From NCBI GenBank assembly GCA_964521255.1, contig CAZFRM010000002.1, positions 248,001-312,000 of the forward strand: a stretch of 64,000 bases of DNA. The letters are read 5' to 3'. The position numbers and the translations under genes are program-made. The notes beneath the pieces were generated by a model. The model ran no database searches and was not told the DNA's origin. It was given only the letters and a program-made list of their open reading frames with translations. This DNA is from ZC4RG29 sp964521255. GTDB lineage: Bacteria > Bacteroidota > Bacteroidia > Cytophagales > Cyclobacteriaceae. Below are positions 15,389 to 24,101 of the stretch, in pieces. Position 1 is the stretch's first letter; each line of letters starts with the position of its first letter.

Positions 15389-16729
15389 ATGAAAGACCTT
15401 ACGTCAAAAGCCCGAAAAATCAATCTTTTAGATTTTAAGACTCCCCCGATGCGAGCCTTCCACATAACCTGGATGACCTTCTTCCTGTGTTTCTTCGGGT
15501 GGTTCGGTATTGCACCCCTCATGCCCATCGTACGTAAAGACCTCGGCCTTACGCAGGAACAGATTGGAAACATCATCATCGCTTCGGTTTCCATTACCAT
15601 TTTTGCCAGGCTACTTATCGGTTGGCTATGCGATAAAATTGGTCCGCGTATTTGTTACTCGGTGTTGCTGATCGTAGGGTCAATTCCGGTCATGTTCATC
15701 GGACTGAGCAACAGCTATGAAAGCTTTCTTCTCTTTCGTTTAGCGATTGGTGTCATCGGCGCTTCGTTCGTCATCACACAATATCATACATCAATAATGT
15801 TCGCACCTAATGTTGTCGGCACAGCTAACGCTACTGCTGCTGGCTGGGGGAACATGGGCGGTGGAGCAACATTGATGGTCATGCCTTTGATCTTCGGTGC
15901 TTTTATTGGTTTAGGTTACATGGATGAAACGGCCTGGCGCTACAGTATGGTAATACCCGGTGTAGCGCTCATGGCCATGGGTTTCATTTATTACTTCTTC
16001 ACACAGGATACGCCCGAAGGTAATTTTTCGGAATTGAAAAAGAACAATCCCAACTTCGTTGCCAAGAAAAGTGATGAGAAAGGTAGCTTCTGGACGGCTT
16101 GCAAAGATTTTAGAGTTTGGATTTTATTTCTCGCCTACGGTGCATGTTTTGGAATAGAGATCACTATTGATAATATAGCTACTTTATACTTTGTCGATCA
16201 TTTTAATTTAGGATTGAAAGAAGCGGGAATCATTGCCGGGCTCTTCGGCATGATGAATATTTTTGCCCGTGCGCTCGGTGGAATTTTTGGCGATAAGGCA
16301 GGAAATAAATTCGGACTGAAAGGAAGAATCTTCGTCCTCGGAATTTTCTTGTTGCTTGAGGGGTTGGGCATCATGCTCTTCTCTACCATGGATGTACTCT
16401 TCTGGGCAATAGTTACCATGTTAATTTTTGCTTTGTTCCTCAAGATGTCAAACGGAGCAACGTATTCTGTAGTTCCTTTTATTAATAAGCGTGCCATTGG
16501 GGCGGTATCCGGCATAGTGGGAGCGGGAGGTAACGTAGGGGCAGTGCTTGCCGGAATGCTTTTCGCAACCAGTAATGTTTCGTATCAGAAAAGTTTAATG
16601 ATCATTGGTGTTGCCGTTTCCATTGTATCTGTATTTGCTATGCTAATGGCTTTGAGTCGCAAGGTTAAAGTTCAGCCCGAAGCTGAACCCAGACTTAAGG
16701 AAGCTTATGCTCTTGCTGAAACTAAATAA
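15389..16729 (+). CDS. narK: nitrate/nitrite transporter of the NNP (NarK/NasA) MFS family
   Basis: 446 residues with about 12 membrane helices. Both nitrate-signature motifs are present: GWGNMGGGAT near residue 151 and GAGGNVGAVLAG near 379, together with the MFS loop motif GWLCDKIGPR. The transporter moves nitrate (and perhaps nitrite) across the inner membrane. It is the first gene of the locus, followed by an outer-membrane porin, the nitrate reductase and the rubredoxin-tailed protein, all on the same strand, which points to assimilatory uptake. Control by the TTTACGTA operator cluster just upstream is likely. Confidence 0.92.
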   Translation: MKDLTSKARKINLLDFKTPPMRAFHITWMTFFLCFFGWFGIAPLMPIVRKDLGLTQEQIGNIIIASVSITIFARLLIGWLCDKIGPRICYSVLLIVGSIPVMFIGLSNSYESFLLFRLAIGVIGASFVITQYHTSIMFAPNVVGTANATAAGWGNMGGGATLMVMPLIFGAFIGLGYMDETAWRYSMVIPGVALMAMGFIYYFFTQDTPEGNFSELKKNNPNFVAKKSDEKGSFWTACKDFRVWILFLAYGACFGIEITIDNIATLYFVDHFNLGLKEAGIIAGLFGMMNIFARALGGIFGDKAGNKFGLKGRIFVLGIFLLLEGLGIMLFSTMDVLFWAIVTMLIFALFLKMSNGATYSVVPFINKRAIGAVSGIVGAGGNVGAVLAGMLFATSNVSYQKSLMIIGVAVSIVSVFAMLMALSRKVKVQPEAEPRLKEAYALAETK

Positions 16730-16895
16730 TAACATAACCAAACAGCAAGCCACCGCATTATGAAGCCATTAAAAGCCACAACAAAGAAAAACTTCAGCGC
16801 TTCAGCGCCGCTGTGGCAAAAGAAGAACCAACAACATATTCCTTTCACGTGGAATTTCCTGCAAGGTGGGAGCTCTGATCTTATAAAATGAAAAA

Positions 16896-16930
16896 GTCCC
16901 CTTTCAGAACTGCGAATTCTTTGAGGGGAC
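16896..16930. terminator. hairpin between narK and the porin gene
   Basis: A perfect 7-bp stem GTCCCCT/AGGGGAC with a 21-nt loop, followed by AAATTT. It ends 30 bp before the porin start, so it may be an attenuator or partial terminator separating narK from the genes behind it. Confidence 0.45.
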
Positions 16931-16960
16931 AAATTTAGCTGTAACACTAAGCGTCAATTT

Positions 16961-18325
16961 ATGTATAAGAAGAACTACTTACCCATCTTAACTCTCTTTT
17001 TTTGCGCCGGCTTAGCCCAGGAGCTATGCGCACAGTTCACGGTTGGAGGACAAATCAGAACACGTACAGAGATGAGGAATGGCCAGGGAGCCCCGCAAAA
17101 AGCTGATACCGTTCCTGCAGTATTCACTTCACAACGTACCCGCCTGGCATTTGGTTATTCAGGTTATCGATTCAAATTATATGGCGCCGTACAAGATGTT
17201 CGCGTATGGGGACAGGATGCGTCTTCAATTAACAGAAATACAACCGATGCCTATGATGGTCTGATGCTTCACGAAGCCTGGGGAGAAATCAGCCTGCTGG
17301 ATACCGGAAAAAATATTGAAAACTTCACGCTTAAAATCGGACGCCAGGAATTGGTGTACGATGATGTTCGCTTGCTGGGTAATCTCGATTGGTTGCAACA
17401 AGCGCGTCGTCATGATGCCATGTTGCTAAAGTTCAGCAATAAAGGATGGACAGCACATTTGGGAGCAGCTTTTAACCAAAATGCAGAACGCAAATCCAAC
17501 CATATATATAATGGAGTGCCTACGGGTTATCCGGCTGGCACAAATGGAATTGGTACCATGTATAAATCCATGCAGTTCCTTTATCTCGGCAAGAAATTTC
17601 ACTTTGGAAATGGTTCCTTCCTGTTCTTCAAGGATGATTTCAGCAAGCTCGTGGATCCGGTAAATAATATTTATGGACAAGGTGTTAATAGCCGCCTTAC
17701 GACTGGTTTTTATCTTACCGGAACTGCTGAACGAAAACTGACTTTTACTACATCCGCCTATTATCAAGGTGGAAAGTATAGAGATGGAGCTGATTTGAGT
17801 GAATACCTCCTTTCAGTTTACACGCAGTATTCCATTGGTCGTAAATTTTCTGTCGGTCCAGGCATTGATCTCACATCAGGTAACGATGGCTCTGATCCTG
17901 CGAAAAAATCTCAACGCTTTGATCCGCTTTATGGTACACCACACAAATTCTGGGGTTACATGGATTACTTCTATGTGGCTGATGGCTTTGGCACCAGCGG
18001 ACTTATGGACCTATACTTAAGAGCAAGACTTAAAGCAAAAGATAATTTCACGATGACACTGGATGTTCACAAATTTAATCTTGCGAATGAACTTACCAGC
18101 GAAGGCGGCGACAAACTTGATAAAGCCCTGGGAACTGAGTTCGATTTCGTATTGAATTATAATCTTACAAAGATCATCAACATCGAAGCGGGATATTCAA
18201 TGATGTTCTCTACTGATACGATGTTGTCACCAGAGGTGAAGAACGTCCCTGATGGAAGTAAGACTTCCTCCTGGGCATACCTCATGATTTCAATTAAGCC
18301 GGAGTTCTCACTGAAAGTTCAATAG
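16961..18325 (+). CDS. alginate-export-type outer-membrane porin, probable nitrate channel
   Basis: 454 residues with a signal peptide (LPILTLFFCAGLAQELCAQ). The mature part alternates polar and aromatic residues as in an outer-membrane beta barrel and carries family features of the alginate export/AlgE-like porins: an N-terminal QIRTRTEMRNG strand, LKIGRQELVYDDVRLLGNLDWLQQARRHDA around residues 125-150 (split here by the motif only), and a C-terminal aromatic/hydrophobic strand SSWAYLMISIKPEF. The position between NarK and nitrate reductase suggests that it lets nitrate through the outer membrane; the family itself does not fix the substrate. Confidence 0.82.
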   Translation: MYKKNYLPILTLFFCAGLAQELCAQFTVGGQIRTRTEMRNGQGAPQKADTVPAVFTSQRTRLAFGYSGYRFKLYGAVQDVRVWGQDASSINRNTTDAYDGLMLHEAWGEISLLDTGKNIENFTLKIGRQELVYDDVRLLGNLDWLQQARRHDAMLLKFSNKGWTAHLGAAFNQNAERKSNHIYNGVPTGYPAGTNGIGTMYKSMQFLYLGKKFHFGNGSFLFFKDDFSKLVDPVNNIYGQGVNSRLTTGFYLTGTAERKLTFTTSAYYQGGKYRDGADLSEYLLSVYTQYSIGRKFSVGPGIDLTSGNDGSDPAKKSQRFDPLYGTPHKFWGYMDYFYVADGFGTSGLMDLYLRARLKAKDNFTMTLDVHKFNLANELTSEGGDKLDKALGTEFDFVLNYNLTKIINIEAGYSMMFSTDTMLSPEVKNVPDGSKTSSWAYLMISIKPEFSLKVQ

Positions 18326-18328
18326 GCA

Positions 18329-18362
18329 AACCCTCCAAGGGTTTTAGAACCCTTGGAGGGTT
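18329..18362. terminator. perfect 13-bp hairpin after the porin gene
   Basis: Arms 18329-18341 (AACCCTCCAAGGG) and 18350-18362 (CCCTTGGAGGGTT) are perfectly complementary with an 8-nt loop. It begins 4 bp after the porin stop and lies 42 bp before the nitrate reductase start. No U tract, so it may dampen rather than end transcription; the same hairpin type is a common intergenic repeat in Bacteroidota. Confidence 0.6.
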
Positions 18363-18403
18363 GGGTTGAAAAAATAAATTAGTATGTATAGAAATTTTTT
18401 AAT

Positions 18404-21400
18404 GTGATAAAGAAAAGAGAAACCAGCTTCAAAACAACTTGTTCCTACTGTGGTGTAGGCTGTGGTATCGTTGTTAAGAAGGACAAGAAGAATAACATCG
18501 TTGTTGAGGGAGACAAAGATCACCCGGTTAACAGGGGAATGCTTTGTTCGAAGGGAATGAATCTTCACTATGCAATGCAGGATAAAACCGATCGATTACT
18601 TTATCCTGAGATGCGCTGGAGCAGAAATCACCCTTATCAACGGGTGAGTTGGTCAGCGGCCATGAAAAGAGCTGCGGCAGTTTTTAAATCCATCATTGAA
18701 CATCACGGTCCTGATTCAGTTGGCTTTTATGTTTCAGGCCAATGTCTCACGGAAGAATATTATGTAGCCAATAAGCTGGTAAAAGGTTTTATCGGAACCA
18801 ACAACATTGATACTAACTCAAGGCTATGCATGAGCAGTGCGGTAGTGGGCTATGCAAAAATGTTGGGGGAAGATTCCGTTCCGGTTTCTTATGAAGATAT
18901 TGAATTGGCGGATTGCTTTCTTATTGCAGGAGCAAACCCCGCCTGGTGCCATCCGATTTTATTCCGCCGCATAGAAGCGCACAAGCAAAGCAATCCAAAT
19001 GTAAAGATGATTGTCGTTGACCCACGCCGCACGCAAAGTTGTGCGATGGCTGATCTTCATTTGCAGATCACACCGGGTACTGATATTTTTCTCTATAACG
19101 CTATCGCAAGAGTATTGATTGAAAATGGAGAAGTGAATTACGATTTCATTCAAAATCATACGGAAGATTATGAAAAGTATCGCGATTCAGTTTTTAAATA
19201 TACCGTTGAAGAAGCTGCTTCAATTTGTGATGTTCCATTAGAAGATATAAAACTCGCGGCTTCTTACATCGCATCATCAAAAGGATTTCTTTCACTGTGG
19301 GCGATGGGGCTCAATCAAAGTGTGATTGGTGTTAATAAAAATCTTGCGTTGATCAGTCTTAATCTTATCACAGGGCATATTGGCAAACCCGGTTCCGGTC
19401 CATTCTCTCTTACCGGTCAACCCAACGCGATGGGGGGACGTGAAGTTGGCGGACTTGCCACCATGCTTGCCGCACATCGCTCAATTGCCAATGAAGAACA
19501 TAGAAATGAAGTGGCTGATTTTTGGGGCGTGAAATCAATTTCCGATAAGCCCGGACTTACCGCTACGCAAATGATCGATGCGCTTGAACGCGGTGATCTT
19601 AAGGCGGTGTGGATTGTATGCACTAACCCGCTCGTTAGTTTGCCGGATTCAAGAAGAGCAGAAGAAGCGTTGAAGAAAGCTCGCTTTGTTGTGGTACAAG
19701 ATATTTCACGTAAGTCAGATACTCTGGCATTCGCCGATCTTGTTCTTCCTGCTGCCGGCCATTTTGAAAAAGATGGAACGATGACAAATTCCGAAAGGCG
19801 AATTGGCTACCTTGAAAAAATTATTGATCCGCCGGGAGAAGCATTGCCGGATGCAGAGATACTCTCCATGTTTGCCCGTGAGATGGGCTTCAGTGGTTTT
19901 GATTATAAATCCACCGCGGAGATTTACGATGAACATTGCAAGCTTACAAAAGGAACAAACATCGACGTAAGCGGACTTTCGCATAATCGTTTAATTAACG
20001 AAGGCACTTTTCAATGGCCTGTTCCATCAAATTCGCATAGGGGTACAGATAGATTATTCACAGATAAAGTTTTTTATACACCGACAAAGAAAGCTCGTTT
20101 CTTTCCACTTGATCACCCTGAAAATTTGTCGGAACCCGTATCAAAGAATTTTCCGTTGATCTTAACCACCGGCCGGATTCGCGATCAATGGCATACCATG
20201 ACGAAAACGGGCAAGGTGAATAAACTAAGGCAACACATTGATAAACCTTTCATTGAAATTCATCCCCTTGACGCACTCATTCGCAACATCAGGGAAGGTG
20301 ATGTAATCGTTGTGTCTAATACCAGGGGTACCGTTAGAGTTTCAGCTAAGGTAACAGAAGATATAAAACCGGGCGTTGTGTTTCTTCCCATGCACTGGGG
20401 AAAAATATTGCAGACCGATCTCGGTCGTGCAAACAACCTTACTTCGGATCTGGTTGATCCAATGTCCAAAGAGCCCGATTTCAAATTCGCGGCAGTTGAA
20501 GTTGCGAAATATGAAAAGCCTGTAGAAAAAATTATTGTTGTAGGTGCCGGCGCGGCTGCTTATCGTTTTCTGATCAGTCACCGGTCGGTGAATACAAAAG
20601 ATGAGATTCATGTTTTCTCCAAAGAAAAGGATCCATTCTATAACCGTGTGTTGTTGCCGGAGTATGTAAATGATTTTCTCTCATGGGATAAACTTCAGAA
20701 ATTCAGAAACGGTGAGTTTGAAGCGCTGGATGTAAAACTTCATTTGGAAAATGAAATTGTCAACATTAACCGTCATCGTAAAACGGTAACGGATAAATTC
20801 GGCAACCATCATCGGTATGATAAACTTATTCTTGCTACCGGATGCCGTGCGCGTATTCCGAAAGAAGCGCCAATGAATTATCCTGGTGTATTCACCATGC
20901 GCACAAGAAAAAATGCCGATGATCTGAAAAAATTCTTAAAGCCCGGAGGACATGTTGTTGTCATTGGCGGTGGGTTATTAGGACTTGAGCTGGCGGCGTC
21001 GCTTCGGGAGTTGGATGTTAACATTTCCATCGTTCACCTCGGTAGCCGCTTGATGGAACGCCAGATCGATAATCTTGCAGGTGATCTTCTGCTGGATTTC
21101 GTTGAAGAGAAAGAGATGCGCGTTTACCTCAACGACGAAGTGCAGGCCATTGAACTTGCCGATATGCGTGGGTTGCTTCAGGCTCAACTTAAAAGCGGAA
21201 AGTTGTTGACAGCCGATGCCGTTGTGTATGCTGTAGGCACACGACCAAACATTGAATATGCGCAGGATTGTGGAATAGAAATAGGCCACGGAATTATTGT
21301 AAACGATTATTTACAAACCAGCGATGCGGACATTTTTGCTATGGGTGAAATTGCTCAACATGATGGCAAGATGTATGGTATCACGTCAGCAGCAGAAAAG

Positions 21401-21922
21401 CAAGCCGACATCGTAGCGCGTTATCTAAATGGCGACGTACAAAGTTTGTATGATGGATCGGTGTTCATGAACATCCTCAAATTTTCTGATCTTGATCTAT
21501 GCTCTATTGGAATACCGGAGATACCCGTGAACAGCGAAGGCTATCATGAAATATTATTCATTGATAAATCGATGCGCTATTACAAGAAATGTATTGTAAA
21601 AGATGATAGATTGGTTGGCGCGATACTGATCGGTGATAAGTCTGAGTTTGCCGAGTTCAAAACCATGATCGAAAGCAAGATCGAACTTTCAGAACGGCGC
21701 ATGCAATTACTACGCTCAGGCAAAAAAGCCGAGCCGGTCATTGGTAAACTTGTTTGCTCTTGTAACCAGGTGGGCGAAGGTAATCTTACAAAACTGATTG
21801 AAGGCGGCTGCACAAAACTCGCAGACCTTTGCCAGGCCTCCGGCGCGGGATTAGGCTGCGGAAGTTGCAAGCCGGAAATTCAGAAGATGATAAAGGAGAG
21901 CGCGGTGAAAGTTGAAGTGTAG
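18404..21922 (+). CDS. nasA: assimilatory nitrate reductase fused to an FAD/NAD(P)H reductase and a BFD [2Fe-2S] domain
   Basis: 1172 residues from a GTG start. Residues 1-690 are a molybdopterin nitrate reductase of the NarB/NasA/NapA type: the [4Fe-4S] site is C13, C16, C20 and C48, and SRLCMSS places the Mo-ligand cysteine at about 142; the C-terminal molybdopterin-dinucleotide-binding domain spans about 575-690. From 708 (KIIVVGAGAAAYRFL) a pyridine-nucleotide-disulphide reductase-like FAD/NAD(P)H domain follows, like the N-terminus of NirB, and from 1117 a BFD-like [2Fe-2S] domain (CSCNQ...CGSCKPEI). The fusion joins what are separate NasC/NasA-type electron-transfer and catalytic subunits elsewhere, so NAD(P)H could drive nitrate reduction to nitrite in one chain. 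The 3' end is the first unit of a tandem triplication. Confidence 0.92.
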   Translation: MIKKRETSFKTTCSYCGVGCGIVVKKDKKNNIVVEGDKDHPVNRGMLCSKGMNLHYAMQDKTDRLLYPEMRWSRNHPYQRVSWSAAMKRAAAVFKSIIEHHGPDSVGFYVSGQCLTEEYYVANKLVKGFIGTNNIDTNSRLCMSSAVVGYAKMLGEDSVPVSYEDIELADCFLIAGANPAWCHPILFRRIEAHKQSNPNVKMIVVDPRRTQSCAMADLHLQITPGTDIFLYNAIARVLIENGEVNYDFIQNHTEDYEKYRDSVFKYTVEEAASICDVPLEDIKLAASYIASSKGFLSLWAMGLNQSVIGVNKNLALISLNLITGHIGKPGSGPFSLTGQPNAMGGREVGGLATMLAAHRSIANEEHRNEVADFWGVKSISDKPGLTATQMIDALERGDLKAVWIVCTNPLVSLPDSRRAEEALKKARFVVVQDISRKSDTLAFADLVLPAAGHFEKDGTMTNSERRIGYLEKIIDPPGEALPDAEILSMFAREMGFSGFDYKSTAEIYDEHCKLTKGTNIDVSGLSHNRLINEGTFQWPVPSNSHRGTDRLFTDKVFYTPTKKARFFPLDHPENLSEPVSKNFPLILTTGRIRDQWHTMTKTGKVNKLRQHIDKPFIEIHPLDALIRNIREGDVIVVSNTRGTVRVSAKVTEDIKPGVVFLPMHWGKILQTDLGRANNLTSDLVDPMSKEPDFKFAAVEVAKYEKPVEKIIVVGAGAAAYRFLISHRSVNTKDEIHVFSKEKDPFYNRVLLPEYVNDFLSWDKLQKFRNGEFEALDVKLHLENEIVNINRHRKTVTDKFGNHHRYDKLILATGCRARIPKEAPMNYPGVFTMRTRKNADDLKKFLKPGGHVVVIGGGLLGLELAASLRELDVNISIVHLGSRLMERQIDNLAGDLLLDFVEEKEMRVYLNDEVQAIELADMRGLLQAQLKSGKLLTADAVVYAVGTRPNIEYAQDCGIEIGHGIIVNDYLQTSDADIFAMGEIAQHDGKMYGITSAAEKQADIVARYLNGDVQSLYDGSVFMNILKFSDLDLCSIGIPEIPVNSEGYHEILFIDKSMRYYKKCIVKDDRLVGAILIGDKSEFAEFKTMIESKIELSERRMQLLRSGKKAEPVIGKLVCSCNQVGEGNLTKLIEGGCTKLADLCQASGAGLGCGSCKPEIQKMIKESAVKVEV

Positions 21923-22341
21923 GTTCCTGCAGATCGCGCGGGTTAACGCAGAAAAAATTCAGATGACATCAGCGTCAATCTGCGAAATCTGCGGGAAACT
22001 TTGCCAGGCTTCTGGTGCCGGATTAGGCTGCGGAAGTTGCAAGCCGGAAATTCAGAAGATGATAAAGGAGAGCGTGGTGAAAGTTGAAGTGTAGGTTCCC
22101 GCAGATAGCGCGGATTAACGCAGAAAAAATTCAGATGAACATCAGCGTCAATCTGCGAAATCTGCGGGAAACTTTGCCAGGCTTCTGGTACGGGATTAGG
22201 CTGCGGAAGTTGCAAGCCGGAAATTCAGAAGATGATAATGGAGATCGTGGTGAAAGTTGAAGTAGGTGCCCGCAAATTTCGCGGATTAACGCAGAAAAAA
22301 TTCAGATGCATCAGCGTCAATCTGCGAAATCTGCGGGAAAC
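21828..22341. repeat. tandem triplication of the nitrate reductase 3' end, 172/173/169-bp units
   Basis: Units begin at 21828, 22000 and 22173 with TTTGCCAGGC. Each contains the last 95 bp of the reductase gene (encoding CQASGAGLGCGSCKPEIQKM and the tail) plus a spacer with an imperfect palindrome (CGCAGA...CGCGGATTAACGCAG...AGCGTCAATCTGCGAAATC, then TGCGGG). Only the first unit is in the reductase frame; copies 2 and 3 are untranslated or form short out-of-context frames. Units differ by a few bases and small indels. The spacer palindrome is of a widespread intergenic type and may have driven the amplification. Confidence 0.9.
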
Positions 22342-22368
22342 AATATTAAATTGGAACAGCTAAAATTA

Positions 22369-23841
22369 ATGGTGAATATTGAGCTGAAGAAAACCGTAGT
22401 GATGGAGACAAAGAAGAGTGATCTGATTCGCGCCTTCGTAAAAGGTGGTATCCTGTCGCCGGCAGGTATGCTGAAGATCATGGATATTTCAAGAAAGCTG
22501 GGCAACAAATACGTGCTGTTCGGATCGCGGCAGGATATTATGTTTCCATCGAATGGCACATCAGAAGCAACACTCGATGAAGTATTTCATGAAATGGGAA
22601 TGGATTATGAATTGGCCAGCGACCAATCCGTTTACCAGAACATTGTAAGCTCATATGTTTCGGTTCACGTAACCGAAACAACGAATTGGGTGAAAGAAGA
22701 TACCTATCACTTTGTCATTGATAATTTTGATTATCGCCCCAAGATCAAGATCAATATTGTTGATCCGGTTCAAACGCTGGTTCCTTTATTTACGGGTGAA
22801 TTGAATTTCATTGCTTCGAAAGAAGAGAACTACTGGTACCTCTACATTCGAAACGGAAACTCACTCGAGTGTTGGCCCAAGCTTATTTTTACACAAGACA
22901 TAGCAAAGGTTTCCAAAATACTGGAAGAACTGATTCTCAGCTTTTCATCCGTTACAGTGGATGAATTGTTTGTGATCATGCAAGGCAAGAAACGGATAAA
23001 CTATCGCCCTGTAACGGAAGTGCTGAAGTTTTCGGAGAACGTTTTTCCGTATTACGAAGGACTGAATGCCATGCTCAACAATTTGTACTGGCTGGGTTTG
23101 TACTGGCGCAACAACCAGTATGACATTGATTTTATGAGCGCCGCCTGCCGCCTATGCCAGGAGACGAACGTTGCCAAGATCAACATCATTCCCTGGAAAG
23201 CTTTTGTCATTAAAGGTATCAAATCATCCGACCGCATTCGCTGGGAAAAACTTATGGGTAAGTTTGGTATCAACGAAAGACACTCATCGATAGAGTTGAA
23301 CTGGCACTTACCTGTAATTGATGCGGAAGCACTTGAGCTGAAAAAATTTCTTACGCGCGAACTTGATCAACAAGACATCAGCACGCACGGCCTCACGTTT
23401 ACCATCAAGACGCACCGTGATATGCTTTTGTTTACTTCCATCGTCATTGAGAAAAACCGTGAGATTGAAAACAGCGAGCGCTACAACATTCTTTACGCTA
23501 AGAATTTTAATCCAAACAACATTGCTTATCAAAGGTATGCAAACAACGTTCGTAAAGAAGCCATTCCTGCACTACTCATTGAGCTAAGCAAATTGTATTT
23601 CAAGCAACTGAATCCAGAGCGTGAAGTGGTGAGCGGCACAAACAAAGCAACACATGTCAACGGCATAGTATCAAGTTACCAGTGCAGCAACTGCCTCACT
23701 ATTTATGATAAAAAATACGGTGATCCGTTTGCGAACATTCCCCCCGGTATTGCTTTCGATCAACTGCCGGACTCATATACTTGTCATGTGTGCGATAGTC
23801 CGAAGAAAGATTTTATTCCGGTGAAGGAGGGTTTTAATTGA
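22369..23841 (+). CDS. sulfite/nitrite-reductase-like protein with C-terminal rubredoxin
   Basis: Start placed at MVNIELKKT, because the upstream ATG at 22306 lies in the third copy of the tandem repeat; METKKSD at 22402 is another option. The N-terminus (FVKGGILSPAGMLKIMDISR, then RQDIMFP) resembles the ferredoxin-like half-domain of nitrite/sulfite reductases. The siroheme/[4Fe-4S] motif pair (C-x5-C plus C-x3-C) of the active enzymes is not visible; only AACRLCQET has nearby cysteines. The last 60 residues are a rubredoxin domain with CSNC and CHVC iron ligands and the family GDPFANIPPGIAFDQLPDSY core. It probably carries electrons in nitrate assimilation, given its place after the nitrate reductase; the exact partner is inference. 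Confidence 0.7.
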   Translation: MVNIELKKTVVMETKKSDLIRAFVKGGILSPAGMLKIMDISRKLGNKYVLFGSRQDIMFPSNGTSEATLDEVFHEMGMDYELASDQSVYQNIVSSYVSVHVTETTNWVKEDTYHFVIDNFDYRPKIKINIVDPVQTLVPLFTGELNFIASKEENYWYLYIRNGNSLECWPKLIFTQDIAKVSKILEELILSFSSVTVDELFVIMQGKKRINYRPVTEVLKFSENVFPYYEGLNAMLNNLYWLGLYWRNNQYDIDFMSAACRLCQETNVAKINIIPWKAFVIKGIKSSDRIRWEKLMGKFGINERHSSIELNWHLPVIDAEALELKKFLTRELDQQDISTHGLTFTIKTHRDMLLFTSIVIEKNREIENSERYNILYAKNFNPNNIAYQRYANNVRKEAIPALLIELSKLYFKQLNPEREVVSGTNKATHVNGIVSSYQCSNCLTIYDKKYGDPFANIPPGIAFDQLPDSYTCHVCDSPKKDFIPVKEGFN

Positions 23842-24101
23842 AGTCTGTCTGAATTAGGATTAGACAGATTAAAGGATTATAGGATTTTTGTTTAATAAAC
23901 ATGCCTCATACGAATGACGCACTTACCCCTATCAATTTCTCCGTCATTCCGCGTCTAAATGTTATGTGCAGGATGCGAGCTTTGTGAGCGGAATCCCCTG
24001 GACAGGGTATTTTGTACGAGCACTGAGCTTTAAAAGAATTTTAATCTTCGATATTTGTGATCTTTCCGGATTGCTGTAATTTGCTCTAAACCTTAAACCC
24101 T
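23842..24101. other. intergenic region with repeat fragments
   Basis: No gene. Near 23845-23880 is a piece of the dispersed AGATTAAAGGATTATAGGAT repeat, and at 23930-23971 a block ATCAATTTC...AAATGTT that has a similar partner at 25588-25630 on the other side of the DUF2314 gene. Confidence 0.4.

Noticed and set aside
21912..22094. 60-codon frame ending in the BFD motif
   Set aside because: It is a copy of the reductase tail in the tandem repeat without its own start context; it is part of the triplication.
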